Shown: positions 51,732-64,000, counted from the first letter of the stretch. The stretch is 64,000 nt of DNA from Rotaria macrura (GCA_900239685.1 OENT01000093.1:158666-222665), one strand, 5' to 3'. A program made the numbers and translations. The notes: generated from the sequence alone by a model not told the origin.

Positions 51732-52353
51732 CTACTCTTGTTCATCATCCTCTTCATCATCTTCTTCGTCATCACCACTTTCGATTGCATCTGATGCACC
51801 AGCCGCAGCTCTTCGAGAATTTGATTTACCTGCAGAAGCTTTAGAATCACCTTGAATAAGAACCAATCGTATTTAACTTTTTTTCTATACAATTTTCTTA
51901 CCTTCGTCTTCTTCACCATTTTCTCCAGTGTCTTCTTCGTCATAATCATCATCCGAACCATCTTCTTCATCGAAATCATCAACATCTTGATCATCACCGG
52001 CTACCTGGACAAGAAAAAAAGTACACAAACCTATAACCATCTTAAAAATCTAATTCTTAAACGTACATCGTCATCTTCTTCATCATCATCATCGTGCAAA
52101 TTATCATCACCATTTTTATGATTTGATGATTCTTCATCGAGTGGTCCACCACCGTTGGTACCATTACGTGCAGCTTTTAAAGCTTTCAATTTCGTTGGAC
52201 TTACATCATCAGAATCAGCTTCACGTTTTGTTCCTAATGAACGAGGAAAAACAAGCATACATCATTAAGAATAATTTTTCAATCTGCTAATATTTTTCTA
52301 CCTTTTGTAGGTGTTATGTTAGGCGAAGATAATGCATCAGTTGAATCGGCCAT
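51732..52353 (-). CDS. Small, highly acidic disordered protein (prothymosin-like composition)
   Basis: Four exons: 52353-52302, 52233-52067, 52004-51902 and 51850-51732; introns of 68, 62 and 51 bp, phases closing; 146 aa. It starts MADSTDALSSPNITPTK, then has a basic stretch (TKREAD; SPTKLKALKAAR) that could serve for nuclear import. Three long Asp/Glu tracts follow (HDDDDEEDDD; FDEEDGSDDDYDEEDTGENG; SGDDEEDDEEDDEQE). No Cys, Trp or predicted folded domain. The small size, acidic tracts and basic patch recall prothymosin-alpha, parathymosin and other histone-binding acidic chaperones. Such composition evolves repeatedly, so homology is not shown. Convergent with the CDK gene. Confidence 0.82.
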
Positions 52354-53347
52354 TGATTAAGTTTAGTTATTTAATAGAAGCAAACAGTAGTGTAAAGTGT
52401 GCGAGGATAAATGTAAGAATCAAGTAGACATAGACCCAACACAAATAGAGAAAAGAGAGAAAATATGACAAGCAACTATTTCTTCTCTTCTCTTTTCTTT
52501 TCTTGCAGCGATTGCCGAATGTGTATATCTATGCGTACGTCGTCGTCTGTCCTCTCGTTTAGCCTCGTTTTTCTTATATGAAACTATGTACGTGTCCTTT
52601 CGCTGTTGCCGCCATTCTTTGGCACGTAGTCATATAGCATAATGAGAGAGAAAAAAAAGAAGAATAAGAAAAATCATCATCGTTCGTTCTTCTCTGTTTT
52701 TCCACCAATCCAAGAATCGTATTCTAGTCGACTATAATGATGTTATACGGCCAAAATACAGCAAACAATGGAACTTCTTTTTTTTCTCTTTATATAGTCG
52801 AGAGAGGGAGAGAGAGAGAGAGAAACGACCGCTAAGGTGACGAGCCTGCTGCGTATTGAATAGCAACAGTGCAAGCGAACAAATTTTATACTATTGTTTA
52901 AAGCTAGCAAAAAAGAAAAGAGAGATATTTGGATACTTGCCATTTTTATTTCTAGAAATGAAAGAACGAGAACATCGACGAACATTTCTTGGCTTTTACT
53001 ATCAAAAATAATGTTTTTCAATATTTTGACTTTTATTACATAGATGATTATATACGTTTCGATACTGTATTTTCCAGTAATTACTTTCTAAAGGAAATTT
53101 CTTCCTGTATGTTTAAAGAACTAAACAATTAAATGAAAGGCTTATTATGAATTAATACTATGATTCATATATATATATGTGTCAATAGAGAGATGAAACG
53201 TGCATATGGAAAATAGATCATCTATATTTTAATTGGAGAAGAATATGTACCAAAAGTTTGATAAATGTGTATTTCTATGAAATTACACAGATTAATTGTG
53301 TTTCTGTATGCATAGTATTGAAGATTTGAATAGCAGAAAATGCTTAT
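52354..53347. other. Upstream region of the acidic-protein gene
   Basis: Purine/pyrimidine-rich DNA with TTCTCTTCTC and GAGA tracts, presumably promoter and 5' UTR. It includes a GA microsatellite at 52801-52823. No coding exon was identified. Confidence 0.4.
52801..52823. repeat. (GA)n microsatellite
   Basis: An almost uninterrupted AG/GA run about 450 bp upstream of the acidic-protein start. Confidence 0.85.
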
Positions 53348-54139
53348 CTAATCCATGGACTGTCTTTTGTATTCGTGCTCGACCTTGTTTTTCTCATTGG
53401 ATTTTGTCTGACTTCGGCTATAGAATATAACGATAAAAAAGTGAAGAATAAAACTAATGTATTGATTTTTAAATAATATACTTACCTTGAAATTATATTT
53501 TAAACCTTGAAATAACATTGAATTATTATGTTTATTTGTGATTACTATATCTGATTTTGATATGCTCAGATTCGAAAAGTGGCTAGAGAACGTGCTTGAT
53601 GTCAGAGAGGAAGTATAATGAAAGAATGGAGAAAACTAGTAGTTGAATAACGTATTCATTCAGATGTATGTCACGTCAAATGAATTGGCCAATCAAGTAC
53701 TAGAAGACAAATACATTGTCGGAGATTTTTTTGCTGTCTTTGTTATAATTTACAAAAACAAATACATGAGATATCATTTCTCTAAGTGGTATACGTGGTA
53801 ACGTATCGTTTTCGTTATTGTTGTCGTTGCATCCATATGAATTGTCTTATGCGACGTATATCAATATGAACAAATAGATTGTTTATAGATACTTACTAAA
53901 TTCGATTGGCATCCAGGTGTGATATTCACATTGTATTCTTCATACGAAATTGAATAATCAGCTTCTCTTTTTTCCTTATAGTTTGTTATTGACACACTAT
54001 TGTTAGAAATGCTTGTTATGTCTTTTATGAAGATGTATTTGATGATTGTTGTTGTGTAATTATTAAGAGCGATGAGATATTGAACAAAGTATAAGCATCG
54101 CCATCGGCATGTAAATAAAAGATCAATACAAGAAAACAA
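53348..54139 (-). other. Possible exons of an unidentified minus-strand gene
   Basis: The minus strand shows splice-like blocks. First, an 80-codon open block (about 54139-53897) ends TPGCQSNL directly at a GTAAGT donor. Second, a block ending at 53486 (SMLFQGLKYNFK) stops at another GTAAGT. Third, a last block (53407-53348 or 53417-53348) after a good acceptor ends RQSMD and a stop. The phase between the first and second blocks could not be closed with the obvious acceptors, no start exon was found and the protein is not recognised. It may be a real small gene, a decayed gene or chance. Confidence 0.22.
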
Positions 54140-57100
54140 CGCTAAGATTCAAATGAATTCTTTTTGATATTATCAAGACAATAAGAAAAAAAGAGAAAAG
54201 AGAAAACAACGCTACCATGTGCTGTGTGTTTTATCATATTGTCTATCTCTATCTCTATCGATTGTTTCATTACATATAAGTATATACATATTATTCATGC
54301 TATTTGATACTTTGCACGAGCAAATGATAAAATAATGCTTTATTTGAAATCATCTATCTAGTATTATTATATGAACCGATATCCAAAAAGAAAGAAATCC
54401 TAAATGTTGATCTATTTACTTTCTACTCTTATCAGACATAAAGTGTATTTCAAAAAATTTTTTCGCTTTCAAAAGAAAATATTTTTTTCATAAGGAAATC
54501 ATATTCGCCTGATAAGGGTTATTCGTAAAAATATTTTTATGACTTGAACTTTGTAGAGTATATGTTTTCCCAGGTTTACCTCGTTAAGTATCTAGCTAGG
54601 AAAATATATCCAGTCCATACTAAATTATTAATATTTTAAAAATATCTTCCACCAAAGATTTTAATGAATAGGGTCGAGCTCCATCTTTACCTTGCATATC
54701 CTCTAGCTCATTTTCTTTTTCTTTTGAAAACTTCAGATAATTATTTAAATCTTCCATTGACTAAAACATAACTGTAACTGACAGCGTGTATATAAAAAAT
54801 AAAGAAAGATAAATTTAGAATTGTTTCTAGTTTAAAAATTTATTCATTATACTTAAAATTAAAAGAATAGTGTTAATCGATCTTCAACAACAAATTCCTA
54901 CGATGAATTATTTTCAACGAGTGATATATGATGCTTTATAACAAAGTATAAATCAACTTAGTTACTATGTGTATCTATCAGCAGTTTTCTGGAATTCGAA
55001 CTAGAAATGCTGTCAATTGGCAAGTATGTCAACGAACATTAATTCATGTTAGGGCTAATCAGTGTTCGACGAAAATATTTTCATTTATGTGCTCATGTAT
55101 AAACAATGAAATGAATAACTCCTCAGAAGTCATTGCATTGTTCAGAGACGAGCATAGACTCAGTCGACTTACTGGTCGATAATTTGTGAAGTAGGTTTCT
55201 TCGGTTCATTTGAACTGATTCTGATTCTTGATTCGTACAGTATTCCCATTAGAAATGGGTTTTTCCGGAAAGAGTTTTCTTGTAGATTTTGCGAATTCTT
55301 CGCCATTACGATGCAGCTGGTATCAGTGGCAGATGGAATCGTATTGCTGTGAGACGATAAGATCTCTTGTTAGAAATTTCTCATATAAAAGAAACTTAAT
55401 GAATGTATGCTCCTGATTTTTATTCATCATACTTCTCTAAGTGATATTTGCGTTGAAAATCGAGTTCAAATTAGTCGACCACAAAAATACATAATCCGGT
55501 TAGCATACACAATACTTCAAAGACGAAAGCTACTCATCATTGTTTGCATAGTTATTAAATATTTCGTTGAATATAAAGAAGCTTCTTATTCTTATATCAA
55601 CGATTTAGAAGAAATGTTTTCTACTCAATGTATGAATATAGTGATGAACTATACGTTCGTTCTTTTTGTATTGTAAATAATAAAAAACTATTTATACTGT
55701 ATAGTGTCGAGGTCGATGCATGCATTTTTCAAGTTGTCTGCGTAAGACCTTATATGCATTGTATGACTCATGTCTGAGTCGTAAGTTACAACTTGGCAAT
55801 ATTCAAAAGTATATACAACGATTCATTATTGACGTGAAAATGAAGGAACTAGGGGATAGATGTTGAAATAGCTACGACTGAATTTTCTCGAATAAAGTAT
55901 CATGAGTAGTATTTGTATCTGATTTTCGTGTATGACTTGAGCCTCAGAACGGAATGCTTTTGTTTTCTTTATTGCATTTGAAAAAGCTAAGAAATTACGT
56001 TCAACAGAACTTACACTATCTGAAAACGTTTGAATAAAAAAAAAACAGTACTATTTGAGACTTATATGACAAAAGCGCCATCCTCCAGGCAAAAATCAAG
56101 ATCCAAAGACGTTATATGCCGTAGATAAAGAGTTAAATTAATAGATAAGGGGACCACTATTGATAAATTTCAACTTTCAAAACGAGACGCTCAATAAAAA
56201 ATAATAAAGATAGATAAAATGTCATAAGCAACTTATCGATCATTCAAAGATAGTGGGCACTCACTAAAGAAGATGATTGAGTAAAGCTGAGTTTATCATT
56301 CAACGAAAGAATAGTCGATAGTTTTTTAAAGGGCAGTATCATTCTCTATAAACAACATTGACTGGTCCGGATACCGTAAATCTTTTGTACTGTGGTGCAC
56401 TTGAAAATTTGTCTGGCTCATCGGATTATTCTTTCAACATTGTATTTTCATAGAATTATTGAATATTTAACTGACAAGATAATTCTTACACAAAACCCAT
56501 CTCTATTCTTCATGGTAATTCTTTTGAAGAAATTCACTTGGGCTTCATTTGTTTTGCTTGCGTGGTCAATAAAAAACATTTAAAAATTCTAGAGGTATTC
56601 GAAGTTTCACATGCTTGATGAATTTTTTGTGTTTTTGATTTTTCTTATTCATCAATATGAATCGATTTAGAGTTAGTATTGATTTCTAGTAGCCATTGTG
56701 AAGATGGTCTATATAAAATTGGACTGCTCTTTTATGTAACTTAAAAAAGTTTCAATCGGAAGCGAACTATTCAACAGACATCTTCATATTATTGGCTGTT
56801 TATAATATCATCTTAATAAAAGCTATTACTCTAGAAATGTTAGTAAAATTTCCGAAGAAAAATTACTGATAGTGTATTAGCTAATGCTGCTCTTCTTCCG
56901 TTCAGAGATAATCTCTTACGTTCAACGTTTCTTAGTTATTCAACAAAGTTCAAATGAAACAGTTTATTTCTAAATTGGTTTGCATTGTGCTAGAATTTCA
57001 GATTTCCAGCTGTATCACTGAAGATTTGATTTCATTCATTCTGGAAAGTTATGTTTTGGCTAAATAAAAACAACCTGGTGTCTATTTAATTATATATACG

Positions 57101-58458
57101 GAGTCCCATTTATGAAACGCTATGTGAAGTTTCGATTGATTGAAAAAGGCTTTAGTCATCACTTAGACACATAAATCTCTTGTTGTTCACGTAGTGAAAT
57201 AATAGATTTTGCTGTATCACACACCTCAGGATCCTTAGATAGATATATTGGCAAACTTCTATGCTCGTCTGTCGAATTGGTTGTCAAATTTTTCAGGAAT
57301 CAAGATTCTGTTCATTACTCATCATTTAATTTTCGTAATCTTCACAAATAAATCAATGAAGATATGGTGTTTCACTGTTTTGTACTATTACTATTATCAT
57401 TTCCCGACTGACAGACACATAAGTAAAACGATTAATTCTTTTGTTCCATTTTTTTGTTCAGGGGCTTTATTTCATCAAAGGGGATAAATAGAATTATATT
57501 CATCTGTAATGAACATTTCAAACACTGTGCTTCACTCATTTGTACGAAATCTGATATACAATACCCAGGTGATTGAATCGACTACTAAATCATATAGGAT
57601 CCGGTAGGACCCTACCTACCATCCCACACTAATCCGATGGAATCCCGAGTGGAGGAAGCAACATCGAGTTCCTGACAACTCGACATTATATCTGAATGTC
57701 GGTTCCGATAATCGATTCCTTCTTTCCGTTTCCGGTCGATTCTGAACAGAACTTGACGAGCATCTTTAGATGTGTCAAGAAAAATCCATAGTGTTCTATT
57801 GCATATTATTCAAGTCACATAAGTATTTAATTCAGAAGTTTTTGAAAATTTGTCTTTGAAATCTTTCGAGTTCATTAGGGAATTTCTAACAAGTTGTATA
57901 CGTTGACTATCCAGGTCACTTACATTTGTCAGGATTGCATCATATTCATGAAAGATGGATTGAATCCTGACGATAGTTGCCAGAATCCTTGCTCCCTGAT
58001 TTCGACTCAAGGAAATCACCGAGTTCCGATGCTGCGGACCTTACTGTAGGTCTTCAATCCGGAATCTGAAGATTTTTCTATGCGATCTTGATGAAACCAC
58101 ATAGAGTTAGATCGGATCTAGTCGAGCTCTATTGCCAGAATGAATCTCCTGGGACTAAACAAATTAGAATACTTGATGATTAAAATACGAACGAAATATG
58201 TTGAAAATTGAGTGTGTTGTTGATATACTAATGTTGATCACTGCTGGCAGCTTCGACAGTTCAATAAGAAGTTTTAGATCACTGGTAATTTGTTAGTTTA
58301 GCAAAATTGTTATAAGAGTAGTGAGAAGTGTTGTCGAAGTCATCCATGGGATCTCATGAGTTTTTGAGGCCAGGAGTAATTGGTAGGGAGATGAATATGT
58401 ATTCAACTGGAGAAGTTTTCTCACGAATTGACTAATTTGTATTAGAAAAGTTTAAATT
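54140..58458. other. Long stretch without a supportable gene
   Basis: AT-rich, with unremarkable short frames on the plus strand (54967-55182, 55228-55416, 55407-55676, 57248-57487). It holds one small ORF (listed separately) and, near 57590-58150, a less AT-rich block with GGAATCC/GGATTC words similar to one in a Dispatched-gene intron (26120-26780). That similarity suggests a degraded dispersed repeat. Confidence 0.4.
54620..54757 (-). other. Small ORF or isolated exon, 45 codons
   Basis: The ATG frame begins MEDLNNYLKFSKEKENELED and ends KILII-stop. It directly follows an acceptor-like TGTTTTAG and contains an internal GTAAAG donor after MQ, so it could be a small gene, a first exon or a terminal exon. 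The predicted protein is helical and charged. No family recognised and no partner exon connected. Confidence 0.2.
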
Positions 58459-59443
58459 CAGGGGTCGCAGCGTTCTATGTCTGAAAATCAGGAAAATAGG
58501 CAGGATACATTTTGAAAAAAATCAGGATTTCCGATAAAAATCAGGACATTTTAAGTCTTATCACAGTACTACTATTCATGATGAAAGCTGCACACCAGTA
58601 TGCCCATCAATGATAACTCATTGAAATTACTATATTATATTTCTTCAAATACATATTTCGAGTTGTTTTTCTTCTTTTCGCTCGCTATCTCTAGGTATGT
58701 ATTGTGTATGCGTTTTCTTTTTCTCAGGCATATGGTATTGATGACCGGTTACCCATTTCGATTGCATTGTCATTCGTTTCTAGTCGAAATTAGTTTTTTT
58801 TAGGAAAGTAGCCGTAAAAGAAATAAGAAAAAATCGTATTCTCTCATTTTTAAAAATTCTATATCTATCTTTTCAATAATCAAACCCTTTCCCTGCATCA
58901 CATCTTCTATATTCATTCCTACTTTTCCTTTTCTTGTTATCTCAGCTCTTTGCACATATAAACCAATCATTTTATAGATAATCAAATAAAAGCGTTTACA
59001 AGAAAAATTAGTAAATAGACTGAAATGTTCAAATTAGGAATACAAGATTTAATCCAACTACGCATGATCCGAGATCGAATGATAGAAATATCAGCAAAGT
59101 ACAGTTGATAATAACTAATGATGAAATAGTTGCTTTGAAAAAATGAATTAATTCGAAATAATTGAAACTTATACTGACTACAAGAATAAACGTGAACACA
59201 ATAAATAAAAATTTGAGTGCAATCTTTCTTTTTATAGAAAATGCTCAATAAATATTTCTATGAAGTGTTTAGGAAACGTTGAGTATAACAGAATACGACT
59301 TCAAAATTACGTAAATGTGGACCTACGGAGATAAATCTTAAAAAATCAAGACAAAATCAGGATTTCCAATCAAGAGCAGGAAAATCAGGACAACTTAAAA
59401 ATGCTAGGAAAAAATCAGGAGAGTAGTGTCGCTGCGAGGCCTA
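58459..59443. mobile_element. Element with (C/T)AGG..TCGCAGCG ends
   Basis: The left end CAGGGGTCGCAGCG and the right end (reverse complement TAGGCCTCGCAGCG) form an inverted repeat. Inside, both sides carry the subterminal sequence AAAATCAGGATTTCC plus further AAATCAGGA words in the same orientation, as direct rather than inverted repeats. The ends resemble hAT termini, but no clean 8-bp duplication could be read. The internal frames (58600-58803, 58982-59248) are not recognisable, so it is probably non-autonomous. Confidence 0.6.
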
Positions 59444-59757
59444 AAAATTGTAGAAAAACTCTTACGACAAAAATACAAACAAATCTTGAAACATCAATAA
59501 ATAACAAAAAAATTTTTTCAATAATTCAAGGGGCAAAAGAGAACACAGTGAGTGTGGCATAGTGGACATCATGCTGCATGGATTTCTTAAAGTATCTTCT
59601 AAATCTCCAAATGTTGTTTCAGTAAACATGATCAAGTTTATTTTAATGAAAATAGAATTCATAATCATTTTATTTGAAAATATCATTAAAAATGTAAGTA
59701 TGATTCGGTTGTTTTCTGTCTGTATATTTAAAAATTGTGCTTTTTAGCGGGTCTATT

Positions 59758-60333
59758 TCATTTTGGTGCTGGGCTCCGAATAGCATTTATTATGTCTGAT
59801 GTTGAAATGTTACTCAATTGCTGAACAGCACTATTATTCACTAATGTTGCCGATGTCGCTGATGTCGCTGTACTTGGCTTTGGTGGTACTTTCCCTGGAA
59901 GACTTAGAGTAGTAAAAAGATTACTAAAAAGTGATGTTAGTAATAGTGGAGCTTGATTTTCTACAACATTGAGAATTTTTTTTCCAACTTCTGGATTAAA
60001 CATTTCTTTAAGACCAGTCGACATTATTTGACCAACAATAGCACCTATACGATCTAATGGAAGAATTGAAAGAACTGTTGCAGCAGTATCCACGTTTATT
60101 GACGCATCTTCACTTTGACGACGCATACGTGCTTGGTGAGCAGATGGTATGTTTGGTTTTAATCGTTTTATTTCCTTTTGGTGGTCTTGTGAGTCTAGAC
60201 AATCATTGAAAATATAGAATAGATCATTTTTCTCTGAAATTACTTAAGATGTACCATGCTCTTTTGCTTGACAATGTTCAACTGTAATGCAAAATAGTAC
60301 TGTGACAACGATGAAGAAAATGATTTTTGTCAT
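59758..60333 (-). CDS. Small secreted protein of unknown function
   Basis: Two exons: 60333-60255 and 60194-59758; 60-bp intron, phase closing; 171 aa. The N-terminus MTKIIFFIVVTVLFCITVEH is a classical signal peptide, with cleavage likely after VEHCQA. The mature chain has a basic, polar start (KEIKRLKPNIPSAHQARMRR). A hydrophobic helical middle follows, with ILPLDRIGAIVGQIMSTGL and LLLTSLFSNLFTTLSLPGK. The tail is Thr/Ser/Ala-rich. After the signal peptide no cysteines are left for disulphides. The MRR near residue 49 could be a processing site, but that is speculation. Not recognised as any family. The signal exon is too short to stand out as a reading frame on its own. Confidence 0.75.
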
Positions 60334-61779
60334 CGTCTATATCTTCAAATAAAATGAAGATAAAACGTATTTTTGTTGTTGTTCTTATACAGCTGTGAGC
60401 CGTATACGTACATCCTCTTCAAAAATAAATATGTACGATGTGCAAGCCGAATGTAATAATGTAATTATCCGAATAGTAAAAGTAACTTGCGCTGTTAATC
60501 AATATGGTATTGATCCAGTAGATGCAAATATGTCGACTTCGGTCAAATATAAATCGAACGATTCATCATGTCTTTTTATCCTTAAATATACATTCATCGA
60601 CTTCATAATTAAAATTTGAAAAACAGATTTATTTTATGCGTAGGAATATCGTGTTTGACTGATTATCGTGAGTAAACATTTATTTTTAAATTGAATATGC
60701 ACAAGTAAAAAGTTGAAGTAATAAGATAATGTTGGTCAAAGTTTCTAACTTACATTGAGTATATTCTAAGTAATTATGTTTGGTTTGACAAATGATCTAC
60801 GACAAGTGTTGCGATTCGTCTATGTTTGGATAGGTTTAATTGAATTCGAAGATTGACCAGACGAGTTTTGCTTCAGTTAATGCTATTCGACATAAAAACA
60901 AGAACATTTTTCTTGCATCGTTGTACGAAGAAAAAAATAGTACATTGAAGTTTTTATCCTTGCAAGTGATGAATCATTCAATGAATCTTGGAATCACATT
61001 GTAATATTCAAAATTTTCTTGTATGCAATAAAAATATCTGATCGTCATAATGCTCTAGATGATGTGTTACTTTCAGGTTAGAGAGTACATACATAATCTA
61101 GATTTTAATAAACTAAAACTATTTGTATAAAAGTTTAAATTAGCATTTCATACGAGAATTGCTGTCAAGAGGCACCACATGTTCGATAAACTAATGGTTC
61201 AAGTTCTTTGATGATTAATTAAAATGTTCAAGACGATCTGTAGTTCAAGCGTATATGAATCTCTACTGAAATACCATAAAAACATTACGTCCTTCAAATT
61301 TCCACTTGATATTTGTATGCAAGAAAAACTGGAGGACATTGATTCGATGGCAGCATTGTAGATATTATAACGTTTCTTTTGGCTTATGATCAACTTGCAA
61401 CGACCATAGTACACAAGAATAGTAAAAGGTACGAATACTCTTGTAAAAGAGTACGATGAAAAATACTCGAAAGAGTTCACATGTCTTTAGAAATGCGACG
61501 AAAACCTAACTTTGTATTCAAAAGGTACCATTATATTTGAGAACTTCATTCTTTAAAGTAATCTACATCCTTGATGTAGAAAAGTGAACATTCTAAAATT
61601 TTGTCTGAAAAATTTTTTTTTCTATATTTCTATAGTTGATCGAAGGATTTTCCTTTATTAAATTCTACAAAATGATACTTTTATCATCGAATAAATGAAA
61701 GAAGCGAATTTTCCACTCTATGATACAACAGAATCAAAACTATTGCGATAGATCCATAATGAATGAACGAAGATAATAT
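60334..61779. other. Intergenic stretch, no gene seen
   Basis: It lies between the aminotransferase 3' end and the secreted-protein start (both minus). The short frames at 60395-60619 and 61199-61480 lack family features or convincing splice sites. Confidence 0.45.
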
Positions 61780-63757
61780 TTAAGCATCACGTTTTGTAAG
61801 TTTTTGAAGAATATCAATTGCGTTATTCAATGTTTCGACTTTCTAAATTAATGGAAATAACTAAAGGTGAACCATGTTTTTTCTTTTACAATTTACTTTA
61901 GCAAAACAAAATCGAATATAATTTTCTCCTAAATATTGATCACTTTTCGTATAGAAAGCTGAAGAAGGTATTGTTGCAAGTTGCTAAAAATAATTAAATG
62001 TATTTGTTTTTAATTTTCTATTTGTAAATTCTTAATTCATTCACCTTTTCTTTTATTAAATATCGAACAAATTTAAAATCTTTTTTATCATTTTCTTCTG
62101 ATTGAAATCGATCATCATCATCATGAGCTATTTAAATATAAACACTAGTCGTTGCCGATAATAGTATCGTATTCTACAAACATACCAAATTGTGAATAAT
62201 CAGCCAAAATAAAATAACCTCCATCCGGTAGGATAGGTTTCATTCCACATTCTTTCAAAGCTTGAGCTAATTTATCACGCTTTTCGAGAAATTCATTAGC
62301 TACCGACTTCAAGTAACATTCCGAAGAATTCAAACGTTCTATTTCATATTCGAAACAGCGTGCAACAACTTCTTGAGAGAGTGTCGCACAAATAAATACC
62401 GTATGCTAATAAAAAATGTGTAAGAAGTTCTGAACGAAAAATCTCTTTTCTTAAATTACTTGATGAACAATTTGACATGAACGAATCAAGTGTCCTGGTC
62501 CAATGGTCCATCCTAATTTGAGACCTGTTGATGAAAATGTTTTACCTGCACTTCCTATCGTTAATGTTCTTTGCCACATATGAGGTAAGGTAGCTATACG
62601 TATATGTGGTTTACTATTATCGTACGTTATCCATTCATAAACTTCATCGGAAATACAAATAACATTATGTTTCTGACATAAATATGCAATATATTCAAGT
62701 TCCTCCAATGTGAATACCTTGAAAACAAAATAAAGTCCGTCTATGTATATATGTTCTCTGCGCATGAAAAGAATATACTTTTCCAAGAGGATTATTTGGT
62801 GTGTTCAAGATAATAAGACGTGTACGCGAATTAAACATCGAGGCTAATTCATTTTTATCAAGCGCCCAATCTGAACTTGATGATATATCTTGCTTTAATG
62901 ATTCCGGTTTCTAGAATAAATAATTGAGCTAATTGAAAGGAATGAAATCTTGAGAAAGCTACTGGTCTAAGAGATATACATCGAACTGTTGCACCAGTTG
63001 AACGAACCATTGGTTCGTAACAATCGAAAAATGGTTCAATTAAAATCACCTACAGATATACGAAAATTTTAGAAGAAAATCTATTCTAGAACTTTACTTC
63101 ATCATCAAGATTAACAAGACCATGAATGGCATTGAAAAGTGATGCATAGGCGCCACCAGTTACTAGAATTTCATTGAATGGATCAAGTTTTCGATTAAAG
63201 TACGATGAATATAAATTTGCTATGGCTTCGACTAGTCGTCGATGACCCTACTATATCAATGAAGATCGACGGAAAATTTTTAATCCAAATAAACTTACAA
63301 AACCACGTGTATACTGATGTAAGAATACATTATGTTCACGAACTAATTTATCATAGATATCCAGAAAATATCGTGGTGGTTCATAGTCTATGAAACCTTG
63401 ACCAAGGTTAACAGCTTTATGTTGTGCAGCCAATGTTGTGAATTCAACCCTTACAGAAAAAAAGAAATTTGTGTCATAATGTAAATTAGTTTAGGAGAAA
63501 ACATCTTTCTCAAGATTCTTTTACCAAACATTCTTTTCTAAACCGATATAACGTTTCGATAAGAAGCTATCCTTTTGTTCAGATGTCTTATTTTTTACCG
63601 ATTCATCATCTGATGAGGTCATGGTTGTCAATAGACGACGCTTTGTACTTCCACAGTATGAATACAGTTGTACACCTGCTTCTCTGTTGATTGATGAGCT
63701 GGCTACAGTAACCAAGCGTGAGGAGATGTACAAAAGCGCAAGAGATTTCATCGGCAT
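61780..63757 (-). CDS. Kynurenine aminotransferase / cysteine-S-conjugate beta-lyase (class I PLP aminotransferase)
   Basis: Ten exons: 63757-63525, 63449-63299, 63247-63098, 63049-62963, 62910-62779, 62717-62460, 62405-62186, 62127-62045, 61983-61897 and 61842-61780; introns of 49-75 bp, all phases closing; 487 aa. It transaminates kynurenine to kynurenic acid (and uses glutamine and other substrates), with a beta-lyase side activity. Seen: [80 protein letters not shown] (PLP-binding Asp/Tyr), [17 protein letters not shown] (Schiff-base Lys and phosphate Arg/Lys region) and [11 protein letters not shown] (substrate-carboxylate Arg). Residues 1-60 precede the conserved core and are Ser/Arg-rich with few acids at first, which could be a mitochondrial presequence as in KYAT3. 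KYAT1 versus KYAT3 cannot be settled by eye. Confidence 0.92.
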
Positions 63758-64000
63758 GTAATCGAAAAATTTATGTCAACAGTTAAACTTTTGCTTTATT
63801 ATTAATACGACAACTGCCTCTACGGAACACTTAGCTAAATCTGATTGGTTAAACATACATACCATACATTCATTCAATGTGTTTTTATTGATCCGTGGTC
63901 TAGTGTTCGATGATTCAGTCGCCAATTCTAAAACTACAATGATTTAGCACACTTATGCATTAAGACATACACACGCTTTCTGTAAATTGAATCTAATTTA
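63758..64000. other. Upstream region of the aminotransferase gene
   Basis: Short window edge, presumably promoter/5' UTR. Nothing specific seen. Confidence 0.4.

Noticed and set aside
51557-51997. 146-codon minus-strand frame rich in Met/Lys
   Set aside because: It is the wrong frame of the acidic-protein exons; the Asp/Glu frame has the splice sites and closing phases.
57810-58019. 69-codon minus-strand frame
   Set aside because: It lies in the GGATTC-word repeat block and shows no family resemblance.

Overview
This is an AT-rich eukaryotic (animal) genome window. Its genes are split by GT-AG introns, many only about 55-85 bp long. The proteins are metazoan: a cyclic-nucleotide-gated channel, a Dispatched-like transporter, CDK12/13 and a kynurenine aminotransferase. 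Short introns, one gene that looks bacterial in type but contains introns, and many small palindromic DNA transposons fit a bdelloid rotifer or a similar small invertebrate. That assignment is an inference, because no species-diagnostic sequence was recognised. All exon models were assembled by hand from reading-frame continuity, splice sites and family resemblance. In every model except the joint after exon 2 of the CDK gene, the phases close uniquely.

Layout. 1-3265: no gene; two palindromic elements (558-808 and 997-1769), the second carrying a further element inserted with a 9-bp target duplication. 3266-7103 (-): membrane-anchored aldose-1-epimerase-like protein that seems to have lost its catalytic residues; its last intron carries a palindromic element. 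7104-11320: intergenic, with a poly-C tract and two more palindromic elements. 11321-16626 (-): CNGA-type channel in ten exons. 16627-20900: no gene seen. 20901-33024 (+): Dispatched-like 12-TM protein in eleven exons. 34476-35713 (-): threonine aldolase of the bacterial GGTK type. 36366-41572: repeat block dominated by a roughly 4-kb fold-back structure, itself interrupted by a hAT-like MITE with an 8-bp target duplication. 42882-44011: GC-rich hAT-like element containing a 910-base assembly gap. 45801-50358 (+): CDK12/13-like kinase. 51732-52353 (-): small acidic disordered protein. 52354-59757: mostly empty, with weak exon candidates at 53.3-54.8 kb and another element at 58459-59443. 59758-60333 (-): small secreted protein of unknown function. 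61780-63757 (-): kynurenine aminotransferase / cysteine-S-conjugate beta-lyase.

The genes are unrelated single-copy eukaryotic genes with no operon logic. The least ordinary content is (i) the fold-back and palindromic elements, several with readable insertion footprints and nesting order, (ii) the probable pseudoenzyme at 3.3-7.1 kb, and (iii) the bacterial-type threonine aldolase. No CRISPR array, rRNA, tRNA or prokaryotic operon was seen.
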